A stretch of 64,000 nucleotides of DNA. Source: Anastrepha obliqua (Eukaryota > Arthropoda > Insecta > Diptera > Tephritidae). The notes beneath the pieces are model-generated. The model made no database searches. It saw only the letters and a list, made by a program, of their open reading frames with translations, and had not been told where the DNA came from. The position numbers and the translations under genes are program-made. Shown here in pieces: positions 1-12,644 of the stretch (within the stretch, counting starts at the first letter, position 1; every line of letters starts with the position of its first letter). Location of the stretch: the NCBI RefSeq assembly GCF_027943255.1, contig NC_072892.1, positions 123,149,792-123,213,791 on the forward strand, read 5' to 3'.

Positions 1-571
1 GCTTCGCTTGACCGAAAGCGGTCCATTTCGGAACATTGTGTTTTCTGACGAGAAAATTTTTGAAATTGAGCAATTCGTAATCTCCCAAACCGATTTGACC
101 GACCGTTCATATGAGAATTTGAGTCATCAATTGGCCACTAGGAGGCAGCACCCGCCACAGGTAATAGTTTGGGCCGCTTCAACCGCAGATGGGCGCTCTC
201 CAATCGTTTTCATCGAGCCACACAATGGCTCTGAAATTCACCAGACGCAAATCCGATGTGTTATTATCATTGGACTATTTTGGAGAAAAAAGTCCGAACT
301 AAAAGATTCACAGTCTCGAGGCGCTGTAAAAAGTCATTGTAAGCCAGTGGCCCAAAATACCTGCAAGTCACATTCGGGCAGATTGCGATTCGTTTCTGGA
401 TCGTTTCAAGGCCATATTCAAGGCAAAAGAGGGTCACATCGAGCAAAAGTAAATTGATTCTTAATTTTGTCTTATTTTCACACATTTTTTACATTGAATT
501 CAAAGAAAGGTAATTTTCCAAACTAAATTTATGGTCTCTTTAATTGGTTACACTTCTAGTGCCGGACACTG
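1..571 (+). pseudogene. maT-type (DD37D) Tc1/mariner transposase fragment
   Basis: The left part is cut by the window edge. The frame opening at 8 encodes NIVFSDEKIFEIEQFV, with the first catalytic Asp in a SDEK motif, then PPQVIVWAASTADGRSPIVF. After 222 the sequence jumps to the C-terminal region, so the part carrying the second Asp is deleted; a fuller relative is at 29267-30435. Several frame breaks follow (for example at 300). The 3' terminus ends GGACACTG at 571, immediately before a TTAA that starts a MITE. Dead copy. Confidence 0.8.
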
Positions 572-575
572 TTAA

Positions 576-1308
576 GGGGTAACACCACTGTAGTTTCAAA
601 AAATTGATTTTTTTTTATAAGCTTAAAAAATTCTTTGAACCTTTTAAAATACAGAACAAAAAGTTTTATACGTTACAGAAGTCTATTTCATAAATATTTT
701 AAGCTTTTAACCAAGCGTTAGTGACTGCTACCTAACGATTTCTCCAAATTTCCAAACTTTAAACGCGTTTTTCTCAAAACACGTTTTCTGAAATTCGCAC
801 GCAGCATAACTCAAACAATTTTAAATATTTTTAATCAGGTTTTTCACTACGTCTGTATAATAATCTTCTTAAGAGAAGAGCGTAGGGGATTTTCGATAGA
901 TTAATTTAAACGATTGTTATAATTATTTAAGTGCCGTTTTTTTAGTCTAAAATAGAGTTTTTTCGTTCAAATGCTTGCTAATTCCACAAAAATAAATATT
1001 GTTTAAATCCCCTACGTGTTTCTCTAGCTATTCTTATCTTGATTAAGAAAAAAAATGTTTCTTTGTTCCAGATTAAAATTTGCACCCTCTGTGCTGCGTG
1101 CCGCGGAGCTCCTTCAAGAGAAACCACATTACAAAAATGTCTCCAATGCCGCCATTTTGTAAAATTTTTCGATCAAACTTTGTAGTTTTGTATTTTAGTA
1201 TATAAGTAATAACTTCCCAAATCAGAGTGATTGTTTCCGCTTTCCTTCTATACAAAAAAATTCTTTAAAAATCGTGTTTATTTTACGCGTGTACAGTGGT
1301 GTTACCCC
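576..1308. mobile_element. TTAA-flanked MITE, copy 1 (733 bp)
   Basis: A perfect 17 bp terminal inverted repeat (GGGGTAACACCACTGTA at 576; its complement ends at 1308) is flanked by TTAA at 572-575 and 1309-1312. It has no coding capacity. It contains CTTTAAACGCGTTTTTCTC at about 757-775, shared at the same relative position with the elements at 5985 and 28511. TTAA duplication suggests mobilisation by a piggyBac-like transposase (inference). Confidence 0.85.
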
Positions 1309-1312
1309 TTAA

Positions 1313-3640
1313 GCCTCTAAATGCGGTATGGCAAGAAAGTATGTGTCTGTGTGCGTATAATTTCTTGTGTTCGGTTGTTTCTGTTGCTTTCGCCTACTCT
1401 TCTTCTTCACAAACAAATAATTGTTTGTTTATTGATGAACTCTTACGACACGGCGAATTCGCAATCTCTTTCTCTATCATTCTTGCAAATCCCCGTGACT
1501 TGACAGTCAAAGTCACTTTCACAATTTTGCTTCGAATGGCAAAAACTTATAACCTTTCATTCTTGATATAAAACGGCTTGGGTGTGTTCAAAAAACTTTT
1601 TTACGCTTCGCTCTTCGGTCGCTGCGTTTTCAAGATGCCTCCATATAAAGCTGAGTGGCTGTAAATTAACTTAAAATCGCTAAATAGCATAAGAACTTTT
1701 CTATCATTGATATTTGTTTTTGCTTGTTTGTTTTGCGAAATGTTCACAGTTTGAAGAAGCGCCCTAAAAGTGATGTGTATTTTCCTGCAGGGGTATTTAC
1801 GCAAATTCACATGTATACACACACATACTTATATACATATGCAAATAGCGGCATGTGTGCTGCCAGTCGCTGGATATGTAAATTTGAGGTAGCCACTGGT
1901 CGGTGGCCAGTTGGAGCGGCGATTGCCGACTACTGCTTGTGGGTACTGGCACTGGCTGCATTGTACGAGTACAAGTAAATATTAGAACGACTTTTAGAGG
2001 GATTTTCGAAAAATTCTTGTTTGAATATAAATGTACATACATACACACATACATACATATGTGTTTGTATGAAAAAAGGAATAATTTTTACAGCAACACT
2101 TGTTGTTGGCTAAGAATAGAGACTAGCAGATCTTTATTTCTGGTCAGTGCCAGAGTGTGCACTCCCCACATTTACATATGAATGCAAGGATATGCGAATA
2201 TGTGTGTAGCTACACAAACAAAGTGCATCTTTTGTATTTGAGTTTAGTTAGAATTCAACCAGGCTGCTGCACTGCCGCAAATACCAGTTAATAGCGGGCG
2301 TGTACGTAGTCTTCCAGCCGTAGTAGCCGAGTCCTCCCGCCCTCTTTTGGCATGCTTTTGGGTATGTGTGGGCGTTTGTTGGCACACATGCTGCCACATT
2401 AATTTTTGTTTTACTTAAATTTAAATGCTTTTGTTCTCAACAGCATTTAACTGTGCTTTCGCCTAGGAAAGCTACATAGTCCGCTTTGGCTCTTAACTCG
2501 CCTGTGACGATATATGAATTCTCTACGCAAGTGCGGTGTACTTAAAGGGTTAATTTAATGTTTGCACTGGTTGTTGAGTCTTTTGAGAAATGCATCTAAA
2601 TTGTCGCCAACTCTTTGATCATAGCAGAATTGGAGCTGCGGAGTGCTGGTGGGTTGGTCGCTGAGGCACCAGTGCGTGCAGTTTATTAAAATAGCATTCG
2701 CAATTCGTTTAGTTTTTAACTTAATTGCGGAATATGTTAATTTACTATAGTCAAGCATACATATACACACCCACTCTAAGTGGGGTCAATTTGTTCTGAG
2801 AAAATGTAACCTACTTTGCTTTGGCGATTGAAGTACTTTTACTGGCATTTCTGAACAAAAAATGCATGCCAGCGCAGCTCTAAAATGGATTTCGAGGCTA
2901 CTTGAGTATTTTTAATTTAAATTATTAATCCCCAGTCGTCTTTTTTTATGGTATTTGTTTTTTTTTTTTTTAAGAACACTTTTTTTATGATTATTTTTAT
3001 TTAAATTTTAAATTTAATTAAATTTATTTTTATTAATATATGTTCATTTTGCTTAAAATCTTCCGTAAAACGTCAAAGTGTACCCAATTTGTCTATTTAC
3101 AAAAACAAAATACCGATTTTCCCTACCTTGAAATAAAAAAGCTACTAATGCAATTATTTTATGTAATATATTTAAAATAAAATAAAAATTATATGACAAA
3201 CTGAGTAGTTTCTGCTGAAAAAAAGCTAAGAGCGAAAGAGTTTTATTCACTATATCTCACAAAACATATCTGTCATTAAGTGCCGTCGATTTGACACTTT
3301 TCTGCTCGCTATTTCAAGGCTTTGCTAACTTGACGAAAAATTTGCAACAAAGTAATCGAATAAGATTCGACGCTAGTGAGTACAGAGGCCTCACAAAACT
3401 TGTATAACTCATTATTTGCAATGATGCCAACGATATTTCAAGAGATATTCATTCATTTTGTTGCTTTAACTCTCTGAACTCTCCTTCGATGGTGCTCACA
3501 CACCTTGCAGTTATGTCTGCAGTCAAAAACAACATTAAGAAGAACGAGAACCCAAAAGACGTTTACAGAGCACGGGCATAAAAAATAACGACTTGATGCA
3601 ATAAAATTTTCCATGTATGAACGGGGTCTTACTCTCTCTT
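1313..3640. other. Non-coding stretch with short microsatellites
   Basis: No gene recognised. It contains CA/TA-rich microsatellites at about 1806-1845 and 2034-2062, and an extremely AT-rich run at 2930-3060. Small open frames here lack any family signature. Confidence 0.6.
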
Positions 3641-3641
3641 A

Positions 3642-3910
3642 ATTCTTGTTCTCCATGATGAGACATAGGGTCTCTACAAAACGCTTCCAACGGTCACGAT
3701 CTTTCGCGATGCCTTTGACTTCTTTAAAAGATTTCCATTCAGCCTTAAGTTCATTTTTGAGACTTTTTTTCCAAGTGCACCTAGGGCGTCCGTTTTTTCT
3801 ACTGCCTTGCGAATTACAATCGAGTGCTTGTCTGAATATTTCTATGCGATTCTTTCGAAGAGTACGGCCAATCCACCTTTACTTCCTCTGCTTTATTTCA
3901 TGATGACAAA
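3642..3910 (-). pseudogene. RTE-type LINE C-terminal remnant
   Basis: On the minus strand about 3650-3810 reads GRPRCTWKKSLKNELKAEWK, then DRDRWKRFVETL. This is the GRP-x-x-x-W ... DR-x-x-W tail found after the reverse transcriptase of RTE-like LINEs. Upstream sequence is frameshifted. Only the 3' end survives, as expected from 5' truncation on insertion. Confidence 0.72.
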
Positions 3911-4256
3911 AACTTGCAGCTTATTTGCGAGCAAGGCTGTCATGGGCCAAGATTTCCAAATCTTGTTCAGTTGAGTGGTTTTACTAATACTCATTAAGAG
4001 ATTCCAAACAAATGTAATTTTTGTCAGCTTCTTTCCAGTGCTACTAACATATGTTTTTTTATACCAGATACTTCATATATTTGCCACTTGCATATGTTGA
4101 TGGAAGAGGCCTATTATAATTTTACAAAAAATGTCCAGTATAGTTGTTGACAGGTTTAGTTAAGTAGAAAGAAATTGTATGCTATGAATTTTGTATTCAG
4201 CCTCAAAATCTAGACTCAGGCACGAAAACCCAATTTTATATAGGTTTAAGCATATA

Positions 4257-4476
4257 CAAGGTGGCACAAAATTAATAATCAAATTTTGATTTTGCATAAC
4301 TTTTATACTAAATTTAAAAAAAAAGGTTTTTAGTGGCGCAAATCTTTATTTTGTCCTTTACGTGTTACATTGCTTGTCTGTTTGCTTACTGCAGCTGTCA
4401 AATATGATTGAGGTACGTACGACATTTGCAAAAATTATAAATCTTACAATAAGATGATAAATTTTGCGCCCCTTTG
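4257..4476. mobile_element. 220 bp TA-flanked MITE
   Basis: The ends CAAGGTGGCACAAAATT and AATTTTGCGCCCCTTTG form an imperfect terminal inverted repeat. TA lies at 4255-4256 and 4477-4478. It is non-coding and of a size typical of Tc1/mariner-mobilised MITEs. The parent family is unknown. Confidence 0.65.
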
Positions 4477-4995
4477 TACTTACCCAAATGAATGAATTCG
4501 GCCGGATAGGCACGTGCCTATCGTAGGGTAGATGGCATGAGAATCACGGATACACTTCAAGCAACACTAGAGTGCAGTTTTGATACCATAATGTAGACCA
4601 CTACCTGCGAAAATGTTCAAAACTTAAAGGAAGTAAACCCATCTAGAGCCGTTCAGTCCTGTTGATGTGGTGGAGGATAGAAACGGAATCTAGCCTGGAG
4701 AACTGCTTTTGGATATGCCCAAAAGGCGCGTGTAAGGAGCCCCAAACGCTTACCCGCCTGATCCGACCACTTGCAAGAAAAGTGTTCCACCAACTCAGCT
4801 TCTGCAATAGCGGTTTTAGGGAAATCTCAGCTTCTGCGCATGAGTTCCGATCATCCAGTGACCAGTGAACACCGCAATGAGTTTGGAATTTGAATGGTGG
4901 GCGATGCTTAGCATTTTAAGCATCCGGCTTCTGTCGTACTGAGTCCAAAGCGTTTTAAGATACCAAACGGTAAGATAGCACTTCATGTGTCTTGC

Positions 4996-5640
4996 GCTTT
5001 TTTAAGAAAGAAATTCTGTAGTTTCCCTTGAACAACGGTCAAGAGGACATCGATGTCTGAGATGGGGACAACGGAAACCGGTTCTGTAGACTTTCCTGAC
5101 AAGCTCATTGTCGATTTCATTTCCTTTTATGTTCCTATGCCCTGAAGCCCAGATAAGAGAAATGTGTCCTGAACGTACAGGAGTTGGCAAAAAGAGAGCT
5201 GCAACCTGGCGACGGCAGTTCCTTGATCAGGCTTGACTATCGAAAAAGATGTTTATTTCTCCCTCCCAATAGTGATCCCTAAGCATGCTTAAAAAAAATT
5301 ACGAGTTTTCGAAAGTTTAAAGCAGACTAATATTGGCTAATTTAGAAAAAACCCCCGCTGAAACTGCAGCTAACTCTTCCCTCTTTCCTATCCAGTCTGT
5401 TTGGAAATATAGCCTTAGCACGACCCTCAAAACGCAGTTTGCGGATGGACAAATCTGTACGAAGTACAGAGAAGGAAGGAAACATCTGCCTTAAAATGCG
5501 ACCATCTCTTACAGATGACTGCCTCCTCTGAGCGAGCAAGGGATTGAAGTTGAAAATCAATGGGAAGTAAGTGCAGGATTACGTTAAGGGCGGCAGTGGG
5601 GCTATATTCGAAACGCCCAAGTGATGCCAATACAGGCAGT
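4996..5640 (-). pseudogene. LINE fragment with RNase H remnant
   Basis: Minus strand. At 5190-5100 it reads ISLIWASGHRNIKGNEIDNE, the WVPGH-x-x-I-x-GNE motif of LINE RNase H domains. At 5630-5560 it reads TAALNVILHLLPIDFQLQSL, the segment that sits between reverse transcriptase and RNase H. Frameshifts separate the pieces. Likely the I/R1 superfamily; same type as 22690-24440. Confidence 0.75.
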
Positions 5641-5784
5641 GCTGACTACCATCAGAATGTGCAAAATAGCGAAAATTTGACCATTCCTAAATTAATAATG
5701 CATAATTTTTTTGTTCTCTCTACAACAATTTTAAAAGGACAAAATGTCTGCTTGGATCCATAGGAGCAAGTACGAGCGTTTTCA

Positions 5785-5984
5785 CAGTGTTATAACGGGC
5801 CAGTGGACTATTGCCATTCTAGCCAGTAGAATGGAAGATAAAGAGGAAATTGAGTTGGTACAACACCTCCTCTGTGTATGTCCTGCACTTTAAAGAAGCT
5901 GTGCCAAATATATTGGCGATTAATTATTTGAAGGCCTGATAAATTAGCAAAATGTTTTACTAAAGGGCGTAGTAACCTCCTTAA
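5785..5984 (+). pseudogene. LINE 3' end, zinc-knuckle-like tail
   Basis: Plus-strand frame reading EEIELVQHLLCVCPAL, the H-L-L-C-x-C-P-A-L motif at the C terminus of RNase H-bearing LINEs, then a stop in the middle and KCFTKGRSNLL. It lies opposite in strand to the LINE piece at 4996-5640, so the two are separate insertions or a rearrangement. It directly abuts the TTAA MITE. Confidence 0.7.
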
Positions 5985-6686
5985 GGGGTTAGGAGTAGAC
6001 AGAGTTTTAAAAAAATTGGATTTTTTTCACATTTTATTAAAGTATAATATCTTAAAAATATTGTGTGAAAATTTGAAGTGAGTCCGTCAAATACTTTTCG
6101 AGTTATTCAGGAATTAACAAAGGGCGCTTATAAATCGATAGCAAAACTTTAAATGGGTTTTCCTCAAAACTATGTTTTTTGAACTAGTGATCACTGTAAC
6201 TTAAAATCCGCTTGATAGATTTCAATAAAATTTGTACTGCTTTTGAAAAACATTAAAACCCGTGCCTGATCGATGGATTTTTTTTTTCAAAAATTTCGAG
6301 TTTTGTTAAACAATTAATTGTCGGTTTTTTTCTCGAAATTCTGAAAAATATTTCCTGAAGCTGTCATATTGTTAATTTTGAAAAAAACAAAAGCTTCGAT
6401 CAGGCACAAGATTATCTATTAATAAAACTAATTTCTCTTGTCCGATTGATTTTGGATGAATCTCCAAGGACCAGTGATGATCATCGTAAGGGACTTCTGG
6501 AGAAACGGGCTCCACACAAACAGCGATGACTTTTACAATTATTAAGTTTTATTATTTTTTTTTTTAATTTTGCTAAAGTTAAGTCGAAATATGATGTATT
6601 AATGCTGTACTTTTATTTTTGTAAAATAAAGTAACTACCTAGCAAAAAAATTATTGAAAATTATCATTTTTTCGGGCCTTAACTCC
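5985..6686. mobile_element. TTAA-flanked MITE, copy 2 (702 bp)
   Basis: TTAA lies at 5981-5984 and 6687-6690. The ends are GGGGTTAGGAG and, on the other strand, GGAGTTAAGGC: a degenerate inverted repeat. An internal CTTTAAATGGGTTTTCCTC at about 6147-6165 corresponds to the conserved core of copies 1 and 3, and the overall collinearity supports one family. Non-coding. Confidence 0.7.
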
Positions 6687-6690
6687 TTAA

Positions 6691-7239
6691 AAATATCTAA
6701 ATGGCTTAATCAACTTTGTTAGGGGATGGCGATCAAATGCAGGTATAACAATGCGCCTTAGGGCTACGGAGTGACAAGCAACCTGACTAACCTTACTTAA
6801 CCTCTCTGATTCTATGCTCTCTAACGGAGGTGTTTGAGCAAAATAAATATGAAAAATAAGTTTCTCGTACCCAAAAACTGCATACAAATATTTTCTTAAA
6901 AAAAAAAAAAAAAAATAAAACAAATAAAACACAAAAATATTTGATAGGTATTAGTAACTAGAATTAAAAATGAGCACACCCAAAATTCATTTTAGAGCTG
7001 TTAGATTGAGCTATTTGCTTAGAGTTTTAGAGTTATTGCCGGAATTTTTTATTCAAAATTGCCAGAAGAATGCTTTGGACCTGTAAACAAAGGCAAGAAA
7101 ACATTTTCCTACACACTTACATATACTTTTATAAAATAAATATCGTTTGGTATATTTACAAAGCGTATGAGTTTACTAAATAAGTAGTGTATACACATAC
7201 ATACATATAGTCAAGTGCTAGGCCACCATCATAACTTAC
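6691..7239. other. Intron or downstream non-coding sequence
   Basis: No gene seen. It contains a poly(A) run at 6897-6916 and, at 7190-7208, a short CATA-rich stretch. Confidence 0.5.
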
Positions 7240-7398
7240 CTTGATGTTGTGCTCTGCCAGCACAGTAAAGGTTTCCTGTAGCTCATGGATTCGGTGTTCA
7301 TAGCTTAGCGTTTTCGTTTGAATTGTAGAGATTGTTTGCATGACCAATTTGAAGTCAGCCAGTTCTTTGGTCGTCTTATCCAAATTGAAACGGAGCTC
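7240..7398 (-). CDS. Axonemal dynein heavy chain, exon 14 of 14 (linker)
   Basis: Exon of 159 nt (53 codons, phase 0 both sides), acceptor ATATCCTGCAG, donor GTAAGTTATG. It encodes NLDKTTKELADFKLVMQTIS and ends ETFTVLAEHNIK. This is the classic linker pattern of a D-x-x-x-x-x-L-x-x-x-x-x-V-hydrophobic-x-x-I helix, then I-x-x-hydrophobic-Q-E-x-x-x-x-L. It is the last recognisable dynein exon. Nothing from 1 to 7239 encodes the next linker segment, so the next exon is presumably left of the window. Confidence 0.92.
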
Positions 7399-7780
7399 CT
7401 GCAGGATATGGGAAGGGAAACAAAATATTAGATAATTTTAGCTGAAATAATAAAAATTAATTTATAAGTGAACTACCTCTTAATATACTGAGTTTATGTG
7501 TCACCTAAATCCCTGCGGAAGAGAATCGAACAGAGTCGCTGTTTGTATGATGTCCAGCGTAAATGTATCAGAGACTACAATTTTTGAGTTTGAAATACAA
7601 GTCCAGTCTGTCTAATGGAAGCGAGACCGGTAAAATTCAAACTTGGAGTTCCGTTATAAAAAAAATGTAAATGTTGCTAACTAGGCGTATTCTTTTCGCA
7701 ATATGCGCTATGCAATGCGCAAGAAATTTAGAAATCGTAAGTTGTTTTTAGAAAATGAGTTCCCAGTATGAAAAATGGTA
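7399..7780. other. Intron sequence, nothing recognised
   Basis: Intronic interval between dynein exon 14 and the rosa-type mariner. No repeat or coding signature was recognised. Confidence 0.5.
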
Positions 7781-9016
7781 AATGGGTGGTTAAATTTCAA
7801 GGCCGATGTTGAATGTGAACCACACCTAAACGTCAAGATTTTTTCTGCATTTCATTTGACATTTCAACTAATAATTTCAGACTAATTCAATTTGAACCAT
7901 GGAAGGATACACAATCGAGCAACGCGTTAAAGTTATTCAGGCTATTATGAAAACGGGCGTTCAAATCAAAATGAATATCGCGCACTTGGTGATTTTTTCG
8001 GTCAATTTAATCGTCCAAATGTGCGTACAATCGGAAAAATTGTAGAAAAGTTTGAGCAAACCGGGTCTGTAGGAGATGTGAAAACACCAGTGCATGCTCG
8101 TACAGCTCGTACTGTAGAAAATATTGCTGCTGTTCGCGATAGTGTGGTTGAAGAGCCCTCCACCTCAACTCGTCGTCGTGCCCAACAACTGCACTTCTCA
8201 CGTTCGGCGTTGATGAACATTATGCATAAAGACTTACATTTACACGCTTATAACATGCAATTGACTCAAGAACTAAGGCCTCTTGACCATTTCAAGCGTC
8301 GTCAATGGTTAGAATGGTGGCAGGAAATGGCAACAGTGAATGACCAAGCAGAATTGCCGCGTTTGGGCGAATGATAACCCAAGAGTGATTGCCGAGAAAC
8401 CAATGAACCCACAAAGAGGGACTGTTTGGTGCGCTTTATGGGCCGGCGGCATCATTGGGCCGTATTTTTTCCAAAATGAGGCGGGTCAGGCAGTTACTGT
8501 GAATAGTGTTCGCGATCGTGAGATGATAACGAACTTTTTATGGCCCAAATTGGAAGATATGTGGACGATATGTGGTTTCAACAGGACGGTGCCACTTGTC
8601 ACACAGCTAACGAAACAGTAGCCCGTTTGCGCGAAAAATTTGATGGCCGAATAATCTCACGTAGCGGCTATGTCAATTGGCCGCCAAGATCATGTGATTT
8701 GACACCGTTGGACTTCTTTCTTCGGGATTACTTGAAAGAAAAGGTGTACGTCGATAAGCCAGCAACAATTCAAGAGCTAAAGGATGAGATAATTCGGCAC
8801 ATTAACGGCATACCTGTAGAACCTCAATTATGCCTCAGCGTCATCGAAAATGTGTACCATCGGATGGAGGTGTGCCGCCGAGGCCCCGGCGACCATTTGG
8901 CCAATACTTTGTTCTACACGTTATTGAGCCATACTAGTATTATCATAATAAATAATTTCTTAAAAAATTGTATTTTATTCAAAATCAACACCGGCTCTTA
9001 AAACTTAACTACCCTT
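7781..9016 (+). mobile_element. rosa-type DD41D mariner, defective copy 1
   Basis: About 1.24 kb with 30-odd bp imperfect terminal inverted repeats (AATGGGTGGTTAAATTTCA at the left, ACTACCCTTT at the right) and TA at both sides. The plus-strand transposase begins EGYTIEQRVKVIQA at 7899, with HTH sequence VRTIGKIVEKFEQTGSVGDV. Later it reads FQQDGATCHTA and RSCDLTPLDFFL. The spacing between the second Asp and the PLD Asp is 41 residues (DD41D, counted on the better preserved copy at 62205), as in the rosa mariners of tephritids. The first catalytic region is deleted near 8335, with a frame change, so the copy is non-autonomous. It is closely similar to 62205-63438. Confidence 0.85.
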
Positions 9017-10249
9017 TATAAAGCAATGTTCCTATGTACGCACAAAATATTTGAAGCGGTTCATAAATGAATAGATAGAAAAGGTATATCGAAGTTAAAA
9101 ATGTTGGCGACTCTTTCGGACAAGGTCCAAAAAATATACCTCTCCAAAGCAAAATCAAAGATCATTGATAACAAATCTCGTTGGGTCAGGCTGAAGCAGT
9201 TTTATGGAAAAGGGGTGTTAGTGTAGCCAATACAAAGCGGTTTGTTCGGATCGAATTGGTTAAATAGAGTCCAAGTTAAGGCTGTCACGCTTCCATTAGT
9301 CAGACTGTAAATCTGACAGCATTTTGTAGAAAACATGGCTCTGACAATAGAAGTGGTCGCACATAATCTTTTCATTGAATTTCTTGATTTTTTTCTTGAA
9401 TTTATTGCTTGTGATTACGTAATTTTTTCCTGTAAAAGGATATCTAACCTCCGAATTTTAGTACATGCCCGCATTTTATTATTGATATCTAAATCTTAAT
9501 CGGCGATATTCGATCACTTTTAGAAAAAATGACAGCTTCGCCATATTCTGTAAACTGAGGAGTTGTTTTCTGCCCTCAAGAATAAGAAAAACTCTTTGAT
9601 CTAGCGATCGGATAACCCAGCGAATGTATCTAAACTAATCTAAGAATGTGGATCCACATAATTTCTTAGTGGGAAAAATATTGTTGCTCTAACTGCCAGT
9701 TACCGGCCGGTGTCTCCGTCGCACACAAACTTACGGAGAAATGTTAGTTATGCAATTAATTGAAAATTACTGTAACCAGAGTTTAAAATGCTGCAGAAAA
9801 ATTAGCGAAAGCATTGGAAATTCGCTGGTGCTGTGCCTGAAGCAACAGCTTGTAGTGCAATTACTCTAGACGTAAATTTAACTTAAGTTGCGTAAGACCT
9901 AAAAACTCTTCACTCAAACTGTCAAATCAGCTTACGTATACAGCCTCATGCCAAATGAATAAGAGCACTGAATTTTTTCGTATGTATTTTTTTAGTTTAA
10001 CTGAGCTCGATAGCTTAACTGAGTTTCTTAAAAGAGTAATCCAAACCTCCTTTAACTCTATCCTAACTCTAAATCTGGTATCCTGCTCTTCTATAGCTAA
10101 AAAATACTTTTAAATATACACATTTATGGTGAACATATCATTCATAATTAGCCTGGACCTAATAACTTTACAACAAACTGCGTAGTTTTTAAAGATGCAA
10201 CATAAAATAAATTGTATTTTTGAGGATGACCGAATAATGACTGAATTAT
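9017..10249. other. Intron sequence, nothing recognised
   Basis: About 1.2 kb without a recognisable coding region or terminal repeat. Confidence 0.5.
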
Positions 10250-10850
10250 GGTGGAGCAGACTGCAGGTATTCCACGGGATTCCAAGCCTCTCACGTTAAG
10301 GAGAAACTACCTCACAGGTTCCCTGGCTAGTCAGCTCGTCCGCCGCGCAGTTGCCTGCAATGTCGCTATGACCATGTACCCAAACGAGCCTTCTATCAAA
10401 TAATTCGAATGCGAGCTAAAGTGCATTCCTCAACTAGTTTTGAGTGCACCAACATCGAGTCCTGATTATGGTTTGGGTCCTGATTACCGTTTGGCTGTAG
10501 GATTAGATATTTACTTCCGTGAGATTTATTATTAAGCGAGGCGAACCCAACGTTTCTAAGGATACTTGAGTGTCCGTAATTGACGACAAGTCTGTAGCCA
10601 GAACCTCTCAGTCTGATTGCGTTATGTGTGTGGCAGCTTTGCCTATGCTATCTACAGGTACCACATTTGGCATTGCACTAAGCGCTAGATGAAAGGTAGT
10701 TCGAAGCGCCCCACTGATTTCAATGAGAGCAGACCTTTGAACTCTCTCCAGCTTCTTCACCGTAAGTCATCTCTTCCGTGAGTTTCACCGGACAAAGAAT
10801 CCATACAACAGAATTGGCTTTATAATGGTATTAAAGCTTCTATGTTAGCT
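10250..10850 (-). pseudogene. LINE fragment with RNase H motif
   Basis: Minus strand. Near 10700 it reads ISGALRTTFHLALSAMPNVV, the pre-RNase H segment, and at about 10390-10320 WVHGHSDIAGNCAADELTSQ, the RNase H motif with conserved His, Gly and Asp. Several stops and frameshifts. Same broad class as the LINE pieces at 4996 and 22690, but diverged from them. Confidence 0.75.
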
Positions 10851-10884
10851 TTTTAAGGTAACTGCGGTTTAACTGAGGTCACAT

Positions 10885-11082
10885 CTCAGGCAGGCAATGA
10901 AAAATATCCGAGTACATTTCTGGTATGCTGTACTCGGCAGACAATGACAAACCTCCGAGTGGATTTGTCTGATGAAAAAGCTGCTCATAAAAAGCCCACC
11001 GGCGGCAACATGAAACAGTAGGTCGCTGTATTTGTGGAAAACATCAAGGCGCACACCACAAATAGGAGGAGGAGCTTGACAT
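10885..11082 (+). repeat. tRNA-like SINE, partial copy (body)
   Basis: Contains the SINE body: GGCAGACAATGACAAACCTC, GATGAAAAAGCTGCTCATAA, and CACACCACAAATAGGAGGAG near 11060. It is homologous to the full copy at 33003-33328 but in the opposite orientation. The tRNA-like head is missing, and part of the body appears twice (about 10888-10918 and 10935-10970). Confidence 0.75.
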
Positions 11083-11284
11083 GACAATAAGTTGGACAAA
11101 ATTAATTTCTGGTTGGCAATTGGTGGCTGGTGGTATATGTTACAGTTGCGCAGCAAACTTTATGCACATATTTAAGACATGAAAAACCCTCGTTAAGCTA
11201 TTTGGCGGCCGATGGAAGTTTCTTATAATTTTAAAACTTCGAATAGGAGTAACCTCACGGAGCTTGAGTGTAGCTAGCAGTGTA

Positions 11285-12537
11285 CGAGGGGTGCCTTTTA
11301 TGTGTCGGGATTTGGCAACCCTGGTGTTGCAATCTGGCAACTGACAGCTGTATCGCAAAATTTGAAAATTTTTGGCTTTTACGTACTCAGAACGTTTTGA
11401 AATACCAGCGCTATTTGTGTTGTCTACAGTAACTTAAAAGATTCATCTCGGTCCAAAAATGGAATTAAATCGTGAACATTTTTGTGCGATTATTTTTTAC
11501 AACTTTCGACGTAGATTAACTCAGCAACATTGCATGGATGAACTTAATTAATTTTTTGGCGATGAAGCGCCATCAAGGACCAGTGGTTATCGATGGTATG
11601 GTGAATTCAATCGAGGTCGTAGTTCACTCCAAGACGAATTTTGTGAAGGTCATCCAAAATCAGTTGTTGTTCCGAAAGCCATTGATGCTGTGCGCGAACT
11701 GATATTGCAAGATCGTCATGTGACCTATCGTGAGATTGAGACAATCTTAGGCATTAGTGGGACCAGCATTTTTTCGCGTTGGATCCCACACAATTAGTCA
11801 ATCGCTCAAAAAAAGGCTCGTGTCGATTGGTCGAAGGAAATGCTCAAAAAATACGATCGCGGGGCTTCGAAACACGTATATGACATCGTGACAGGTGATG
11901 AATCATGGATTTACGCGTATGAGTCCGAAAGTAAGCAGCAGTCGACTGTATGGGTGTTTCAAGATGAGCCAAATCCAACAAAAGTTGTTCGCGCACGAAG
12001 CACTTCCAAGCAAATGGTCGCCTGTTTTTTCAAAAAATCTGGACATGTCGCAACCGTACGACTAGAACAACGCAGAACAGTACATTCTGAGTAGTACACA
12101 ATCATTTGTTTGCCAGTTGTCTTCCAAGAAATTAGGAAAACCAATCGCCAAAGACGGATCACTCTTCACCAGGACAATGCGAGATTTCACACACCGGCTC
12201 AAACAACTGCATTTTTGAGCACCCAAAACATCGAATTAATGGGTCATCCCCCGTATAGTCCTGACTTGGCACCGAATGACATCTTTTTATTCCCGTACTT
12301 AAAAAACAAACTGAGAGGTCAACGTTTTTCGATACCTGAAGAAGCGGTTGCGGCATTCACAATGCATGTTTTGGAGGTACCTCATTCAGAGTGGCAAAAG
12401 TGCTTCGAAAATTGGTTCAAACGCATGAAAAAGTGTATAGATCTTCATGGAGAATATTTTGAAAAACAATAAAGTGATTTTCGATGATTAAAATTGGTTT
12501 TTGTTCTCTAATCCCGACATATAAATGGCACCCCTCG
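11285..12537 (+). mobile_element. Full-length decayed mariner (DD34D)
   Basis: 1253 bp bounded by TA duplications, with inverted repeats CGAGGGGTGCC and GGCACCCCTCG. The transposase runs from ATG 11459 to the stop at 12470. It contains TGDESWIYAYES, RITLHQDNARFH and YSPDLAPNDIFLF, with 34 residues between second and third Asp. In-frame stops at about 11550, 11798 and 12092 and a frame change near 12100 make it inactive. The C terminus (ENWFKRMKKCIDLHGEYFE) is of a widespread insect mariner type. Confidence 0.9.
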
Positions 12538-12644
12538 TAGCAGTAAAGAAAATGTTGTTCTTAACAATGATTGTAGATCGCCACTCATATAGAGGTTCTT
12601 GGTTCTAGGCTAACGTATAACGAGCAAAACTCTCACTCTGAATC

